Below are positions 49,316-60,881 of a DNA stretch of 64,000 bases, piece after piece. Positions within the stretch are counted from its first letter, which is position 1; every line of letters starts with the position of its first letter. This DNA comes from Desulfobacca acetoxidans DSM 11109 (GTDB lineage: Bacteria > Desulfobacterota > Desulfobaccia > Desulfobaccales > Desulfobaccaceae): assembly GCF_000195295.1 (NCBI RefSeq), contig NC_015388.1, positions 1,302,001 through 1,366,000 on the forward strand, given 5' to 3'. The notes under the pieces were generated by a model that did not search any database, had not been told where the DNA came from, and saw nothing but the letters and a program-made list of their open reading frames with translations. Position numbers and translations under genes: made by a program.

Positions 49316-49401
49316 ATATATAACTAGAGTTTAGAATCTACGATTGATTAAAAAAATGTATCAGCCACGAAAAAAAGCTTGACAGACCCGCGCAAACGCG
49401 T

Positions 49402-49445
49402 GGTCGCCTTTGGCGACCAATCGAGAAAAGAAAATTCTTTTCTCG
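49402..49445 (+). promoter_or_regulatory. two hairpins blocking the transposase leader
   Basis: GGTCGCC (49402-49408) pairs with GGCGACC (49412-49418), and CGAGAAAAGAA pairs with TTCTTTTCTCG (49422-49445). The second stem ends at the base before GGGAGG, the transposase ribosome binding site. Such leader hairpins in IS elements often reduce translation of transcripts that enter from outside. Confidence 0.65.
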
Positions 49446-49457
49446 GGAGGTTGTTCA

Positions 49458-50759
49458 ATGGCTACAAAACTTCTTATCCCCTATCAAGTTCTTGCTCAGT
49501 GGCTCACTATCCTATGGCAGGCGGTGCCTATCAAGCTCCGTCCCACGTTACTCGAACTGCTCTTTGGCAACATCTTATCAGGATCTGGTCATATCACCGA
49601 TGCTATCCTCACTGTGTGCGCCAAAACGAGTTGGAGCAATTACTTCAAGGCCCTACAGAGCAATGGTTTTTCTTGGTTAAGCCTTTGCCGCCAATGGCTT
49701 GTCCTCGTGTTGCGTTACTTTCCTCGTCTCACCATTACCCTGGTCATAGACGATATGTTGACGCCCAGAACCTCGAAAAAAGCTCCTTCGGCAGCGATAT
49801 ATCACGATCATGCCCACAGACCCAACCGGCCGCCGTTCATCTTCGGGCAATTACGGGTGGCTTTAGCCATAGTGTTAACATATGCCGGCAGAACCGCAGC
49901 CTTCCCATGGTTATGGCGGCTCATACGAACTACGGGAAACACATCAAAGCTGAAAGCCGCCCAAGTTTTGATGGCTTTAGCTCGTCAATGGGTGCCAAGA
50001 GCCATCGCCATACGACTTCTACTCGACGCCTGGTATATGAAAAAAACTCTGGTGCTCCGTCTGATCCATCAGGCAGTGACGGTCATTGGTCAGGTTCGCC
50101 GAGACACCGTATGTTATCTCTTGCCCACCCAGCCATCCTCCCCTCGACGGGGAGCACCTCGCAAGTATGGAGAGAAATTGACCTTCGCCAAGGCCAAAAC
50201 CTTGCTGCCCTTACAACACGCGTCTATCAAGGCGTATGGCAAAACCCGACGCTTCGAATTCTATACTGCCCAGGCCAAAGTCCGATTCTTAAAAGGACAT
50301 ATTTGCCGAGTAGTCTGGTGCCGCTTTCTGCAGGATTCCGGAAAATGGACCAATTGGGCCCTGTTGCTGGCTACCGATCCCACCTTGACGGCAGCGAATG
50401 TGATCAAATTGTACAGCCGTCGTTGGTGGATAGAACCGATGTTCAACGAGATCAAGCACAGCTTTGGTCTGATCAATGCCTGGCAGCAGTCTCGCCAGAC
50501 ATTGGCCCGTTGGACAACGCTCATTTCCCTGAGTTACAGCTTGCCAAGGTTACTGGCTCTCTGGCTTGGCGACCAGAAAGGAGCGCAACTTTTCCCTATC
50601 CCTTGGCGTCGGCAGCAAGCCGTAACCGCAGGCTGGATCGTCAAAGCAGTCCAACAATATTTTCGACTTGTCAACATCAGGGCCTGCTGGGATCGAAAAT
50701 CGCAAAAATTCGTGCTGCCCAACGAGGATTTTATGGCTACCTGCAAAAAAGCAGCATAA
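49458..50759 (+). CDS. IS4-superfamily DDE transposase
   Basis: The ATG at 49458 follows GGGAGG at the right spacing and is preferred to an upstream start at 49410. The 433-residue protein has the DDE catalytic residues: Asp98 in LVIDDM, Asp190 in LLLDAWYMKK, and Glu326 in YSRRWWIEPMFNEIKHSFGL, the YREK-type motif of IS4-like enzymes (the IS701 or IS4 groups fit best). It seems intact, so the element may be active. Confidence 0.93.
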   Translation: MATKLLIPYQVLAQWLTILWQAVPIKLRPTLLELLFGNILSGSGHITDAILTVCAKTSWSNYFKALQSNGFSWLSLCRQWLVLVLRYFPRLTITLVIDDMLTPRTSKKAPSAAIYHDHAHRPNRPPFIFGQLRVALAIVLTYAGRTAAFPWLWRLIRTTGNTSKLKAAQVLMALARQWVPRAIAIRLLLDAWYMKKTLVLRLIHQAVTVIGQVRRDTVCYLLPTQPSSPRRGAPRKYGEKLTFAKAKTLLPLQHASIKAYGKTRRFEFYTAQAKVRFLKGHICRVVWCRFLQDSGKWTNWALLLATDPTLTAANVIKLYSRRWWIEPMFNEIKHSFGLINAWQQSRQTLARWTTLISLSYSLPRLLALWLGDQKGAQLFPIPWRRQQAVTAGWIVKAVQQYFRLVNIRACWDRKSQKFVLPNEDFMATCKKAA

Positions 50760-50872
50760 AGTTCGCATTTCTTAATGACATTTCGTCTGGTTGATACCGT
50801 TACCACATACGGTGACGCTGAAGTACGTTGAAAATTTGGCAACAAGAAAATGCGCAGATTCTAAACTCTAGT

Positions 50873-53104
<2,232 letters not shown>

Positions 53105-53115
53105 TTGTCACAGAT

Positions 53116-53601
53116 ATGGTATTATTTTATCTTCTCTTATCGCTCTTTTCAGTCTATTTCCAGAATGTCTTGTTCCAGTTGGCCGGTGTTCGCCTGGATT
53201 TACTGACTTTGCTGGTGATTTTTGTCAGCAGCCATGAGAAGGTTATCATCGCCACAGTCCTGGCCTTGCTCCTCGGGGTTATGGCCGACTGTTACGGCCC
53301 CCTGCCCCTGGGGTTACAGGCCGGTGTGCTGCTGCTGGCAGTGGTGGGGGTGTATACCCTCCGTCCATTCTTAAATTTCCAGCATATCCTTCCCCAGATC
53401 GTTGGAGTGGCTGCAATCCTCGTGGTCCAGATGTTGGTTATGCTGACCTTGATAAACCTCCTCACACCGGTGGAAGGGTTTCACCAGACTTTCTGGCGGC
53501 AACTTGCTGTCGAGGCCGGGACAACAGTCTTGGGTGCTCCTATCATCCTGTCATCATTAAACTATCTGGAAAAATCCTGGCGACGTCGGTTTTATATTTA
53601 G
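53116..53601 (+). CDS. mreD: rod shape-determining protein MreD
   Basis: This 161-residue protein is almost entirely membrane helices (about five) with the MreD pattern: RLDLLTLLVIFVSS, ALLLGVMADCYGPLPLGLQA. It is 12 bases downstream of mreC. MreD works with MreB and MreC in the elongasome. Confidence 0.9.
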   Translation: MVLFYLLLSLFSVYFQNVLFQLAGVRLDLLTLLVIFVSSHEKVIIATVLALLLGVMADCYGPLPLGLQAGVLLLAVVGVYTLRPFLNFQHILPQIVGVAAILVVQMLVMLTLINLLTPVEGFHQTFWRQLAVEAGTTVLGAPIILSSLNYLEKSWRRRFYI

Positions 53602-53707
53602 TGATGCGTAGGCAGTGGCAGAGAGGAAGCTTCGGACCATTTTTGACCTTAGACCGGGTACTTTCCCTAAACCATCATTAGTGCCGATCAGGCCGATTCG
53701 TTAACTT

Positions 53708-55603
53708 ATGAAAACAGGTTGGTTTTCAAGCCGGGGCGCCACCCTCAGAACAGTGCGAGGATTTGGGTATGCTGGTCCTATGCCTCCGGAAGTGTACGAC
53801 AACGTCCGCCGGGCACTGTTTGTGATCGCCCTGGTAGTCGCCCTGCTCTTTAGTTTTTTGGTCTTACGGCTGTGGTATCTGCAACTGGTGCGGGGCCATG
53901 AATTTATCCAGAAATCTGAGAGCAACCGGGTTCGGCTGCGTGACCTGTCTCCCTGGCGGGGGATGATCTACGACCGCTCTGGGGTGGTATTGGTAAACAA
54001 CCGGCCGTCCTACGATGCCATGGTAATCCTGGAAGATGTCCCGGATCCCAAGGAGTTGGCCAAGGATCTGGGCCACATTCTTAAAATGAATTATCTTGAC
54101 ATCTTAACCAAGATTATGACTGCGCAGGCGGATAACCTGGCCCGCAGCATCAAGATAAAAGGCGACCTCACCTGGGAAGAGGTGGCCTTGCTGGAAACAT
54201 ATAGATATGAACTTTCCGGAGTAGTTATTCAGATGCAGCCGAAACGGGAGTATCGGTCTGACTCCCTGGCGTGCCATGTTATCGGTTATCTGGGGGAGAT
54301 TACCGAAGGCCAGTTGAAGAGCGGCAGATTCCCCCGCAATAAGATGGGCGACGAAGTTGGGAAGTGTGGCATTGAGCTGGCCTGTAATGATTATCTCACC
54401 GGCCAACGGGGTGCCCGACAGATCGAAGTGGACGCCCATGGCCGGGAATTGCGCCTCATGCAGTATACTCCCTCCAGTCCTGGGGCCAGCGTGTATCTGA
54501 CCATCGAGTCACGCCTGCAACAGACGGCCGAGGCGGCTTTAGAGGACAAAGTGGGGGCTATCGTCGCCATGGATCCCCAAAGCGGGAAGATACTGGCCCT
54601 GGCTTCATCGCCGAAATTCGATCAGAATGCCTTCTCTAAGGGCATTTCTCCGGAATATTGGAAGGAACTGCTAAACCACAAAGATCATCCCCTTGAAAAT
54701 CGGGTTCTAAAAGGACAATATCCCCCAGGTTCAACATTTAAAATCATCATGGCTCTTGCCGGCCTGGAAGAGCAGGTTATTACGGAAAAAAGCCGTTTTT
54801 ATTGCAATGGTGCCATGCCGTTCGGCAATCATGTTTTTCATTGTCATCGCCGGGGCGGCCACGGGGGGGTGGAGGTGCATCGCGGCTTGGTGCAATCCTG
54901 TGACATCTATTTCTATAATGTGGGGCGCAAATTAGGAGTTGACCGGATTGCTAAATGGAGCAGAAAATTTGGTCTGGGGTCACCCTCCGGTCTGAACCTG
55001 GACTCGGAAAAGCCCGGTCTGGTTCCCTCCTCCGCTTGGAAGAAACAACGTTTCAACCAACCCTGGCATGAAGGAGAAACCCTTTCGGTCGCCATCGGCC
55101 AGGGGTATAACACTGCCACCCCCATCCAGATGGTCCGGGTGGCCGCTGCCATGGGAAACGGTGGCATTATTTACGTTCCCCAACTGGTAGAGAGAATCTG
55201 CAATCCGGATGGCGAAGTTGCCTATGAATGTCAACCGCAGATTGCCTCACGGCTCAATGCCTCGACCAAAAATTTGGAGATAGTGCGCCGCGCCTGCCGG
55301 GGAGTGGTGCACGAACCCGGCGGAACCGGGCATGCTGCCCAAATTTCGGGTGTGGAAGTGGGAGGAAAAACCGGTACCTCCCAAGTGGTCTCCTTAGGCA
55401 AGGAAAAAGGCGGCAAGCACAGGGGTAAGACGGGTGATCATGCCTGGTTTGTCTGTTTCGCTCCGGCGCAGGATAGCCAGATAGCCATTGCCGTTATCAT
55501 TGAGCACGGTGGTCACGGGGGGGCGGCGGCAGCGCCAATGGCGCGGGAGGTTCTACAAACCTATTTTCAGGAGCATCCGCCTGCAAAAACAACCGACGGG
55601 TGA
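53708..55603 (+). CDS. mrdA: penicillin-binding protein 2
   Basis: This 631-residue transpeptidase has an N-terminal membrane helix (about 34-58), a PBP dimerisation domain and a transpeptidase domain with the catalytic Ser342 in PPGSTFK, an SxN-like QSCDIYF region and VGGKTGTSQVV. It cross-links peptidoglycan during rod elongation. An extra ~24 residues precede the usual start; ATG 53780 (MPPEVYDNVRRALF) is an alternative. The rodA gene, its usual partner, does not follow here. Confidence 0.95.
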   Translation: MKTGWFSSRGATLRTVRGFGYAGPMPPEVYDNVRRALFVIALVVALLFSFLVLRLWYLQLVRGHEFIQKSESNRVRLRDLSPWRGMIYDRSGVVLVNNRPSYDAMVILEDVPDPKELAKDLGHILKMNYLDILTKIMTAQADNLARSIKIKGDLTWEEVALLETYRYELSGVVIQMQPKREYRSDSLACHVIGYLGEITEGQLKSGRFPRNKMGDEVGKCGIELACNDYLTGQRGARQIEVDAHGRELRLMQYTPSSPGASVYLTIESRLQQTAEAALEDKVGAIVAMDPQSGKILALASSPKFDQNAFSKGISPEYWKELLNHKDHPLENRVLKGQYPPGSTFKIIMALAGLEEQVITEKSRFYCNGAMPFGNHVFHCHRRGGHGGVEVHRGLVQSCDIYFYNVGRKLGVDRIAKWSRKFGLGSPSGLNLDSEKPGLVPSSAWKKQRFNQPWHEGETLSVAIGQGYNTATPIQMVRVAAAMGNGGIIYVPQLVERICNPDGEVAYECQPQIASRLNASTKNLEIVRRACRGVVHEPGGTGHAAQISGVEVGGKTGTSQVVSLGKEKGGKHRGKTGDHAWFVCFAPAQDSQIAIAVIIEHGGHGGAAAAPMAREVLQTYFQEHPPAKTTDG

Positions 55604-55626
55604 ATCTCCTTAGGGCAGTGGCGTTC

Positions 55627-56292
55627 TTATTCTGACCAGCCGTAACTGCCGATGAGTTTGACAAAGCGGCAGCCACCGCGGTAGTCGAATTCCAGACCTT
55701 CGGGGGATTGGCGGACTACCGTCAGGGTCTGGCTATAGCAATCTCCTACCGGAATTACCAGTCTGCCTCCCAAAGCAAGTTGGTTGAGGAGGGGTTGGGG
55801 AATGGCCGGTGAGGCCGCAGTGACGATTATGGCGTCAAAGGGGGCTTCCTCTGGCCAACCGAGGGTGCCGTCGCCCACCTTAATTTTGACGTTAAAGTAC
55901 CGCAGGGATTCAAGGTTGCGGCGGGCGCGGGAAGCCAAGGCAGGTATTCGTTCGATGCTGAAAACCTGTGCCGCCAACTCTGCCAGGATGGCGGCCTGAT
56001 AACCGGAACCGGCGCCGATCTCCAATACTTTCTCGGTTCCTAAAAGCTCCAACGCCTCGGTCATTAGGGCGACTATATAGGGTTGGGAAATGGTCTGCTG
56101 CTCTCCGATGGGCAGAGGGAAGTCTCCGTAAGCCTGGCCCTGCAGGGCTTCCTCGACGAACAGGTGGCGCGGCACTTTGCTCATAGCCAGAAGCACCCTC
56201 GCATCGCGGATACCTCGGGAGACAAGCTGAGTCTGGACCATCCGTTTCCGAGCCGCGGCCTGTGGGTCGGACATAATATTTTGTGCCATCAC
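55627..56292 (-). CDS. pcm: protein-L-isoaspartate O-methyltransferase
   Basis: This 221-residue enzyme has [46 protein letters not shown] and [18 protein letters not shown], all typical of Pcm. It methylates damaged isoaspartyl residues so that they can revert to Asp. It is convergent with mrdA. Confidence 0.95.
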   Translation of the reverse strand: MMAQNIMSDPQAAARKRMVQTQLVSRGIRDARVLLAMSKVPRHLFVEEALQGQAYGDFPLPIGEQQTISQPYIVALMTEALELLGTEKVLEIGAGSGYQAAILAELAAQVFSIERIPALASRARRNLESLRYFNVKIKVGDGTLGWPEEAPFDAIIVTAASPAIPQPLLNQLALGGRLVIPVGDCYSQTLTVVRQSPEGLEFDYRGGCRFVKLIGSYGWSE

Positions 56293-56411
56293 CTCAATTA
56301 CTCTCCCACGTTGCCGCTAACAGCGCAAAAGCACCAATCTTGACCGGACCGGTAAATTTCCTAAGTTATCCAGGGGTTTCAACAGGATGACCTCTCAGTT
56401 TCCCATAGCAA

Positions 56412-57704
56412 TCACGAGACCTTTTTCTCCCAGCGTAATAATTCTGTCACCGTGGCCAGGGTTTTGCCACTTTTAATCTCTTCCCGGATGCGATTTTCCC
56501 GTTCTAAAACGTCCATGGCCCGGTTGGCGTACTCTACGGCAATTTTCTGGGGGAGGACAACCACGCCGTCGTCGTCTCCCACCAGCCAGTCGCCGGTCTC
56601 TATGGTCATCTGGCCGATGCGGATGGGAATGCCGATTTCACCGAAGCCTTTCGGCTCGCCTGCATTGGGCATGACCAGGCGGGAAAAGGCGGGGAAGCGC
56701 AACGGCGCAATGTCACCAGCGTCTCTGAGACCTCCGTGGATGACGACCCCGGCAACATGGCGCTGGATAGCGGAATGAGTCGCCAACTCTCCCCAGACGG
56801 CAGGGCCGACGCCCCCGGCGTCGATGACAATGACGTCGCCAGGTTCGGCCCGGTCGATGGCTTCTACCGGTTTGGCCCAATCCCCCGGATAGGTGCGAAC
56901 TGTTAAGACCCGGCCGGCTACTTTGAGGCCGGCGAAAACCGGTCGGATATCCGGCAATACCCCGCTGCGGTGCAGGGCGTCGGACAGATTGGCGGCGGAA
57001 ACCTGTTTCAAGGCCTCAATAATATGGGCCGCCCCCACCCGGTGAAATAAAGTGGTCGGGATTACCACCTGCTCATCAATAGCTCGGCGGATTTCTCGCG
57101 TGGCCTGGTCGGGATTCTTGGCTTTGGTAATGGCGCCGCCAACGATGATGTAGCTGGCCCCGGATGCCACTGCCTGGGCAGCAGTGGCGGAATTGATACC
57201 GCCGGCTACTCCTACCGGGATCTGGACGGCCTGGCTGACCTGGCGCAGGGTCTCAAAGGGGTCGCGGCCGACCATCTGGTCGTCAATGGCAACATGGACG
57301 GTGAGGTAATCAGCACCGAGGGCCTCTACCTGTCGAGCCCGCGTTACCGGATCGGGGACGCTGATGAGGTCCACGACAATCTTGGCCCCATAATTTTTAC
57401 CGGCCTGGATGCATTCGGCAATAGTGGCATCACTGGCAGCCCCGAGAACATCCACCAGGTTGGCCCCGGCTTTGGCGGCGCATTCCACTTCGATGCGACC
57501 GGCGTCCATAATCTTCATATCAGCCACGATACAATGATGGGGAAAGCGGCGGCGCAGTTCCCGGACGGCGTTCAACCCCTCGCTTTTGATCAAGGGGGTT
57601 CCGGCTTCCAGCCAGTCGGCGCCAGCCGCCATTGCCGACTCAGCCACTAACAGGGCCCGGGATAAATCTACGAAATCCAGGGCCAATTGTAGGAATATGC
57701 CCAT
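56412..57704 (-). CDS. 3-hexulose-6-phosphate synthase fused to RraA-like domain
   Basis: Residues 1-210 are an orotidine-decarboxylase-like barrel: LQLALDFVDLSRALLVAESA, VADMKIMDAGRIEVECAAKAGA (D-x-K-x2-D), and a phosphate-binding GVAGGINSATAAQAVASGASYIIVG. This is hexulose-6-phosphate synthase, joining formaldehyde to ribulose-5-phosphate or, in reverse, releasing it. Residues 225-430 are an RraA/aldolase-like domain, with WGELATHSAIQRHVAGVVIHGGLRD; its usual DGxxRD reads HGGLRD. Fused proteins of this type occur in archaea and some anaerobes. With the isomerase upstream it could make ribulose-5-phosphate for nucleotides. Confidence 0.9.
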   Translation of the reverse strand: MGIFLQLALDFVDLSRALLVAESAMAAGADWLEAGTPLIKSEGLNAVRELRRRFPHHCIVADMKIMDAGRIEVECAAKAGANLVDVLGAASDATIAECIQAGKNYGAKIVVDLISVPDPVTRARQVEALGADYLTVHVAIDDQMVGRDPFETLRQVSQAVQIPVGVAGGINSATAAQAVASGASYIIVGGAITKAKNPDQATREIRRAIDEQVVIPTTLFHRVGAAHIIEALKQVSAANLSDALHRSGVLPDIRPVFAGLKVAGRVLTVRTYPGDWAKPVEAIDRAEPGDVIVIDAGGVGPAVWGELATHSAIQRHVAGVVIHGGLRDAGDIAPLRFPAFSRLVMPNAGEPKGFGEIGIPIRIGQMTIETGDWLVGDDDGVVVLPQKIAVEYANRAMDVLERENRIREEIKSGKTLATVTELLRWEKKVS

Positions 57705-57769
57705 GATGAAATAGGACCTGATCCTTTGGAACTAGAGTTCTGGTTAGAGTTTTGAGAAATTTATCAACT

Positions 57770-57898
57770 GAGCCTTTTGCAAAATAGCTTTTTTATCATC
57801 CTGAATGAATTGAATGATCTTAAGCCTCTAGAAACATTAGATTCTTCGCTAAGCTCAGAATGACAATAACCCTATAACAAAAGTTTTGCAAAAGCCTC
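57770..57898 (-). repeat. family C MITE-like hairpin repeat, second copy
   Basis: Matches the copy at 17391 over its full length. The ends GAGCCTTTTGCAAAA and TTTTGCAAAAGCCTC are inverted with one mismatch, and an inner long stem is bounded by ATCCTGAATG and CTCAGAATGACA. It lies between the two hexulose-pathway genes; the rest of this 295-base gap shows nothing. Confidence 0.8.
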
Positions 57899-57999
57899 AA
57901 CTGGAAACGGCTAAATAGTCATGCCTCTCTTACAAAAATGCCTTCGATTGGTGGATAACATCGAATATTCGATGTATTCAGGCCGTAAGGAGAATGCCA

Positions 58000-58614
58000 C
58001 TATTCCAAATCAGCATGGCGAGCTAACATCTTCTCGCGATCCCGCCCTAATTTCAGGTGGAAGAGGAGCATGACCACCGCTTCCAGAAAAAGAAAGGCAG
58101 CCTGTTCAAAAAGGCTGCCAGGACATTGATGCGAATCTTCTTCCTGGGCCAATACTAATTTGGTAGCCCCAGGAATGACGACGGCGACATCAGCTACCTG
58201 ACCTGCGGTTGAATTCCGGTGGGCGGTGATAGCGACCGTGCGAGCCTGCCGTTGGTGGGCCTGTTTTACCAGGCCGCAGGTGTGGCCGGTCTCGCCGGAG
58301 CCGGAGATAACGGTGAGCAGATCACCCGGTTGAATCCGGGGGGTGATGGTTTCCCCGACGTAAAAGACATTGAATCCCAACTGCATGAGGCGCATGCAGA
58401 AGGTGCGGAGCACAAATCCGGAACGGCCGGCTCCAAAAAAGAAAATGCGATTGGCTGTCTCCAATTCCTGAATGAAGGCCTCGGCCTCCGAGGGAGAGAT
58501 GCGTTCCAAGACGCGCCGGGTCTCCTCCACGATCTGGTCCACGGCCCAAGCAATGTTACGTTCTTCCAGATTATCGACAGGTCCTGGTTCCTCCTGTAAC
58601 TGCAGCCGGAACAT
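58000..58614 (-). CDS. 6-phospho-3-hexuloisomerase (SIS domain)
   Basis: This 204-residue SIS-domain protein has IFFFGAGRSGFVLRTFCMRLMQLG, the ISGSGETG sugar-phosphate loop and TVAITAHRNSTAGQVADV. It interconverts hexulose-6-phosphate and fructose-6-phosphate, the step after hexulose-6-phosphate synthase. It is upstream of that gene on the same strand. Other SIS proteins share the motifs, but the context supports this call. Confidence 0.88.
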   Translation of the reverse strand: MFRLQLQEEPGPVDNLEERNIAWAVDQIVEETRRVLERISPSEAEAFIQELETANRIFFFGAGRSGFVLRTFCMRLMQLGFNVFYVGETITPRIQPGDLLTVISGSGETGHTCGLVKQAHQRQARTVAITAHRNSTAGQVADVAVVIPGATKLVLAQEEDSHQCPGSLFEQAAFLFLEAVVMLLFHLKLGRDREKMLARHADLE

Positions 58615-58816
58615 AGTGCGGCCTCCTTTATGGTCTCGGTCCGAACTCTTTCGGATCCAAGCTGATTGCCTCCGGCAACGCCAGACTGAGTTGGTTGAAA
58701 ACCAATTTGATTTGATTCCACCAGCTCTCCAACATCCGCAACAATTAGAGCATTTTTATCATAAAGAACGGCGTTTGTCAAAACAGGAGATTCTTTCAGA
58801 CTGGAAGATACCCCAA

Positions 58817-58842
58817 AAAAAAGGGACCCGGGCAGGTCCCTT
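58817..58842 (-). terminator. strong intrinsic terminator after the lipoprotein gene
   Basis: AAGGGACC (58821-58828) and GGTCCCTT (58835-58842) enclose a 6-base loop; on the minus strand eight T residues follow the stem. It ends the lipoprotein transcript about 50 bases past its stop. Confidence 0.92.
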
Positions 58843-58893
58843 TGATTGTGAAAAACAGCGGCCCCGATGGGCGTCGGCCCAAAGGCGTTGCGG

Positions 58894-59208
58894 TTATTGA
58901 TAATAGCCGCCGTTGTCAGTAGATTGATATGGATCGGCAGGCGGATAAGCGCCATAAACCCGCTGCTGGTTAGAATCCTGTGCCGCCCGGCGGCCCAGTT
59001 CCGTGGCGGCACCGCCCAGGGCGCCGCCCATTAAACCGCCGACCATGGCGCCGCGCCAGCGATTGTTGTGATCAAGCAGGGCCCCCGCACCGGCACCTAA
59101 TGCGCCGCCAACACCGGCGCCGGTGTAAGTGTAAGGGCTGAGGCTGGTGCAACCGGCCAGCGAGATAACCAGCAGGAATACGAGGCTATAATTCTTCACA
59201 TATGACAT
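58894..59208 (-). CDS. glycine-zipper lipoprotein
   Basis: This 104-residue protein has a signal peptide with the lipobox ending at Cys20 (LAGC), then a Gly-rich glycine-zipper (GAGVGGALGAGAGALL, MVGGLMGGALGGAATELG) and a tail rich in Tyr, Pro and Gln. Such proteins (YMGG/SlyB-like) are anchored to the outer membrane; their exact role is unknown. AAAGGAGG lies before the ATG. Confidence 0.85.
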   Translation of the reverse strand: MSYVKNYSLVFLLVISLAGCTSLSPYTYTGAGVGGALGAGAGALLDHNNRWRGAMVGGLMGGALGGAATELGRRAAQDSNQQRVYGAYPPADPYQSTDNGGYYQ

Positions 59209-59612
59209 GGGGAATCCTCCTTTAGCAGCAACTCTCTGCCCAATAACATTGCAAACTGCTTGCCACTTATACGTTTGCTATAAGTCATTTATATTGCAGA
59301 AGATATTGTAATATCAACCCCAGTCAGTTGTATCTATTGAATATAGCTGCGAATAATGTAATTGAACGGCTATGCTGCCTCAAAATGGAGGGTCTTCCCC
59401 TTTCCAGGCTCGTTCAATTTGATAATTTATCGTGGGGGAGGGGGGGTAAGGATGTGCAATCTGAGAAAATGATGTGGGGAAGCGCCTCAATAGCTAACGG
59501 TATGGAAGGCTGTAGTATGGAGTAATTTATCTATCATTACCAGTAGTTCGGTTGAGAGCGCTTGTGATCCGCACCGGGTAGAGCCTGGCCGGCTGGCCCG
59601 GAAAATAACCAA
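59209..59612. other. intergenic region without a supported gene
   Basis: The 404 bases after the lipoprotein promoter region hold a 65-codon frame (59328-59525) without homologue-like features and a GGGGGAGGGGGGG run. Nothing else was recognised. Confidence 0.45.
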
Positions 59613-60263
59613 TTAATCCAAAAAATCGGTAATATAAGGATTATTGAGTTTTTGTTCGCCGAGCGTAGAGGTTGGAGTATCACCGTAATCATGTCCGGGC
59701 CAGATGATGGTGTCGTCGGGTAGGGGAAGAATCCGGCGCTGGATAGAGTCCACTAGCTGACCGAGGGAACCGCCGGGGAGGTCGGTACGGCCAGCGCTGT
59801 CCACGAATAGGGTGTCTCCGGTAAACAAGTGCCCTGGGGTGTAGAGGCAGATAGACCCGGGAGTATGGCCGGGGGTGTGAATGATGGAGAGTTCGAGCTC
59901 GCCCAGCGGCAGGCGGTAGCCGTCTTGAACCAGAAGATCGATATGGCTCAGAGGTGGAAAGCCTTCGGTAATTGCAGCCTGCTGCATCTCGGGGGTGGAA
60001 AAAAAGTGCCAATCGAGTTCGTGAATCACGGTAGTGGCACCGGTCTGCTGTGCCCAGTAATCGTTGCCGGCGGTGTGGTCTGGATGTCCGTGGGTGTTGA
60101 CAATCCAACGGATGGTGAGCCCTCGGCGATTAATAACGTCTGTCACCGCGGCGGAGGGGGCGGCTGGGTCGATGAGTAGTCCCTGACGGGTTGATGGGCA
60201 GTTGATAATGTAACAGAGTACCGCCAATGGCCCGACTTGCACGGCGGCAATATGGGGAGTCAT
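59613..60263 (-). CDS. metallo-beta-lactamase-fold hydrolase (glyoxalase II-like)
   Basis: This 216-residue protein has the MBL metal motif NTHGHPDHTAGN with His58, His60, Asp62 and His63, plus IIHTPGHTPGSICLY and LFTGDTLFVDSAGRTDL, giving a two-metal site. The layout is that of YcbL/glyoxalase II-like hydrolases, which cleave glutathione or other thioesters; the substrate is not clear. It stands alone on the minus strand. Confidence 0.87.
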   Translation of the reverse strand: MTPHIAAVQVGPLAVLCYIINCPSTRQGLLIDPAAPSAAVTDVINRRGLTIRWIVNTHGHPDHTAGNDYWAQQTGATTVIHELDWHFFSTPEMQQAAITEGFPPLSHIDLLVQDGYRLPLGELELSIIHTPGHTPGSICLYTPGHLFTGDTLFVDSAGRTDLPGGSLGQLVDSIQRRILPLPDDTIIWPGHDYGDTPTSTLGEQKLNNPYITDFLD

Positions 60264-60651
60264 AGAAATCCTCCGGATTTACAGGTATCTCAAGAAAACG
60301 GCAGCAGAAATAGTTTTTAACATTGCATATTATATACTATATTTTTATGAGAATATATATATTCTAAGTTGTTGATTATTATTAAGCAAGGTCATAAGAG
60401 GACAAACCTCCCCTTTTCGGCTTTAAAGGCTTACGGTGGGGGAAGAGAATGAATGTCGGCCGGAAAAAATTCGAAGTTTTGTAAACGTGGTCTCTAAAAA
60501 GAGCCGACAATTAGTTGTGCTAGCCGACAAATGGTCAAGTTTATAGGCGCGCTCGATGGGTTCGGTTATGTCTCGACCTTCTGCAATAATGAGCATGATG
60601 ACCAAGCGTGGCAAGATTCTCATTTTTTGTTGTGTCCGCCGGGAAATGAGG
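60264..60651. other. AT-rich region upstream of the MBL hydrolase
   Basis: This holds the promoter region of the MBL gene; a 66-codon minus-strand frame at 60423-60623 shows no family resemblance. Nothing further was recognised. Confidence 0.4.
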
Positions 60652-60881
60652 GTTTATATGAAAACAGTGTTCTTAAAGACGGCGGGCGCGGCCCGCCCTA
60701 TGAGTAAATTGCCAATACATTATCGATAATGGGATAGGGTGGTCCCTTGCCGCCGCTTATGTTTAACATGGTCGATAAGAAAAAATTTATATGAAAACAA
60801 TGGACGGTGAGCAGAAAAAGCATTATTGTGAGCAGCCGCCGCGGTTCTGTTTTCATGCTTCGTTGTGTTCCTCAGAACATG
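60652..60881. repeat. family B plus family A composite repeat, third locus
   Basis: Family B (60652-60800: GAAAACAG, palindrome GGCGGGCGCGGCCCGCC, then GATAGGGTGGTCCCTTGCCGC) is followed by inverted family A (about 60788-60881). The order and orientation match the composites at 31212 and 33561. A family C-like fragment (CTTTGCTTAGCTCAGGGTGACG) follows near 60935. Confidence 0.8.

Larger units (their letters stand above)
49323..50872 (+). mobile_element. complete IS4-superfamily insertion sequence, 1550 bp
   Basis: Perfect 17-base terminal inverted repeats bound the element: ACTAGAGTTTAGAATCT at 49323-49339 and AGATTCTAAACTCTAGT at 50856-50872. It carries one intact transposase gene. No clear target duplication is visible in the flanks (TATATA on the left, GTAATAAT on the right). 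It sits 51 bases upstream of perR on the side of its promoter, and upstream of mreB. Confidence 0.93.

Noticed and set aside
49379-50794. 471-codon open frame across the IS in a second frame
   Set aside because: It overlaps the whole transposase in another frame. The DDE motifs, ribosome binding site and codon pattern support the 49458-50759 frame only.
59328-59525. 65-codon frame downstream of the lipoprotein region
   Set aside because: No recognised features and weak initiation context.
60423-60623. 66-codon minus-strand frame
   Set aside because: Low-complexity context near the repeat block; no start signals.
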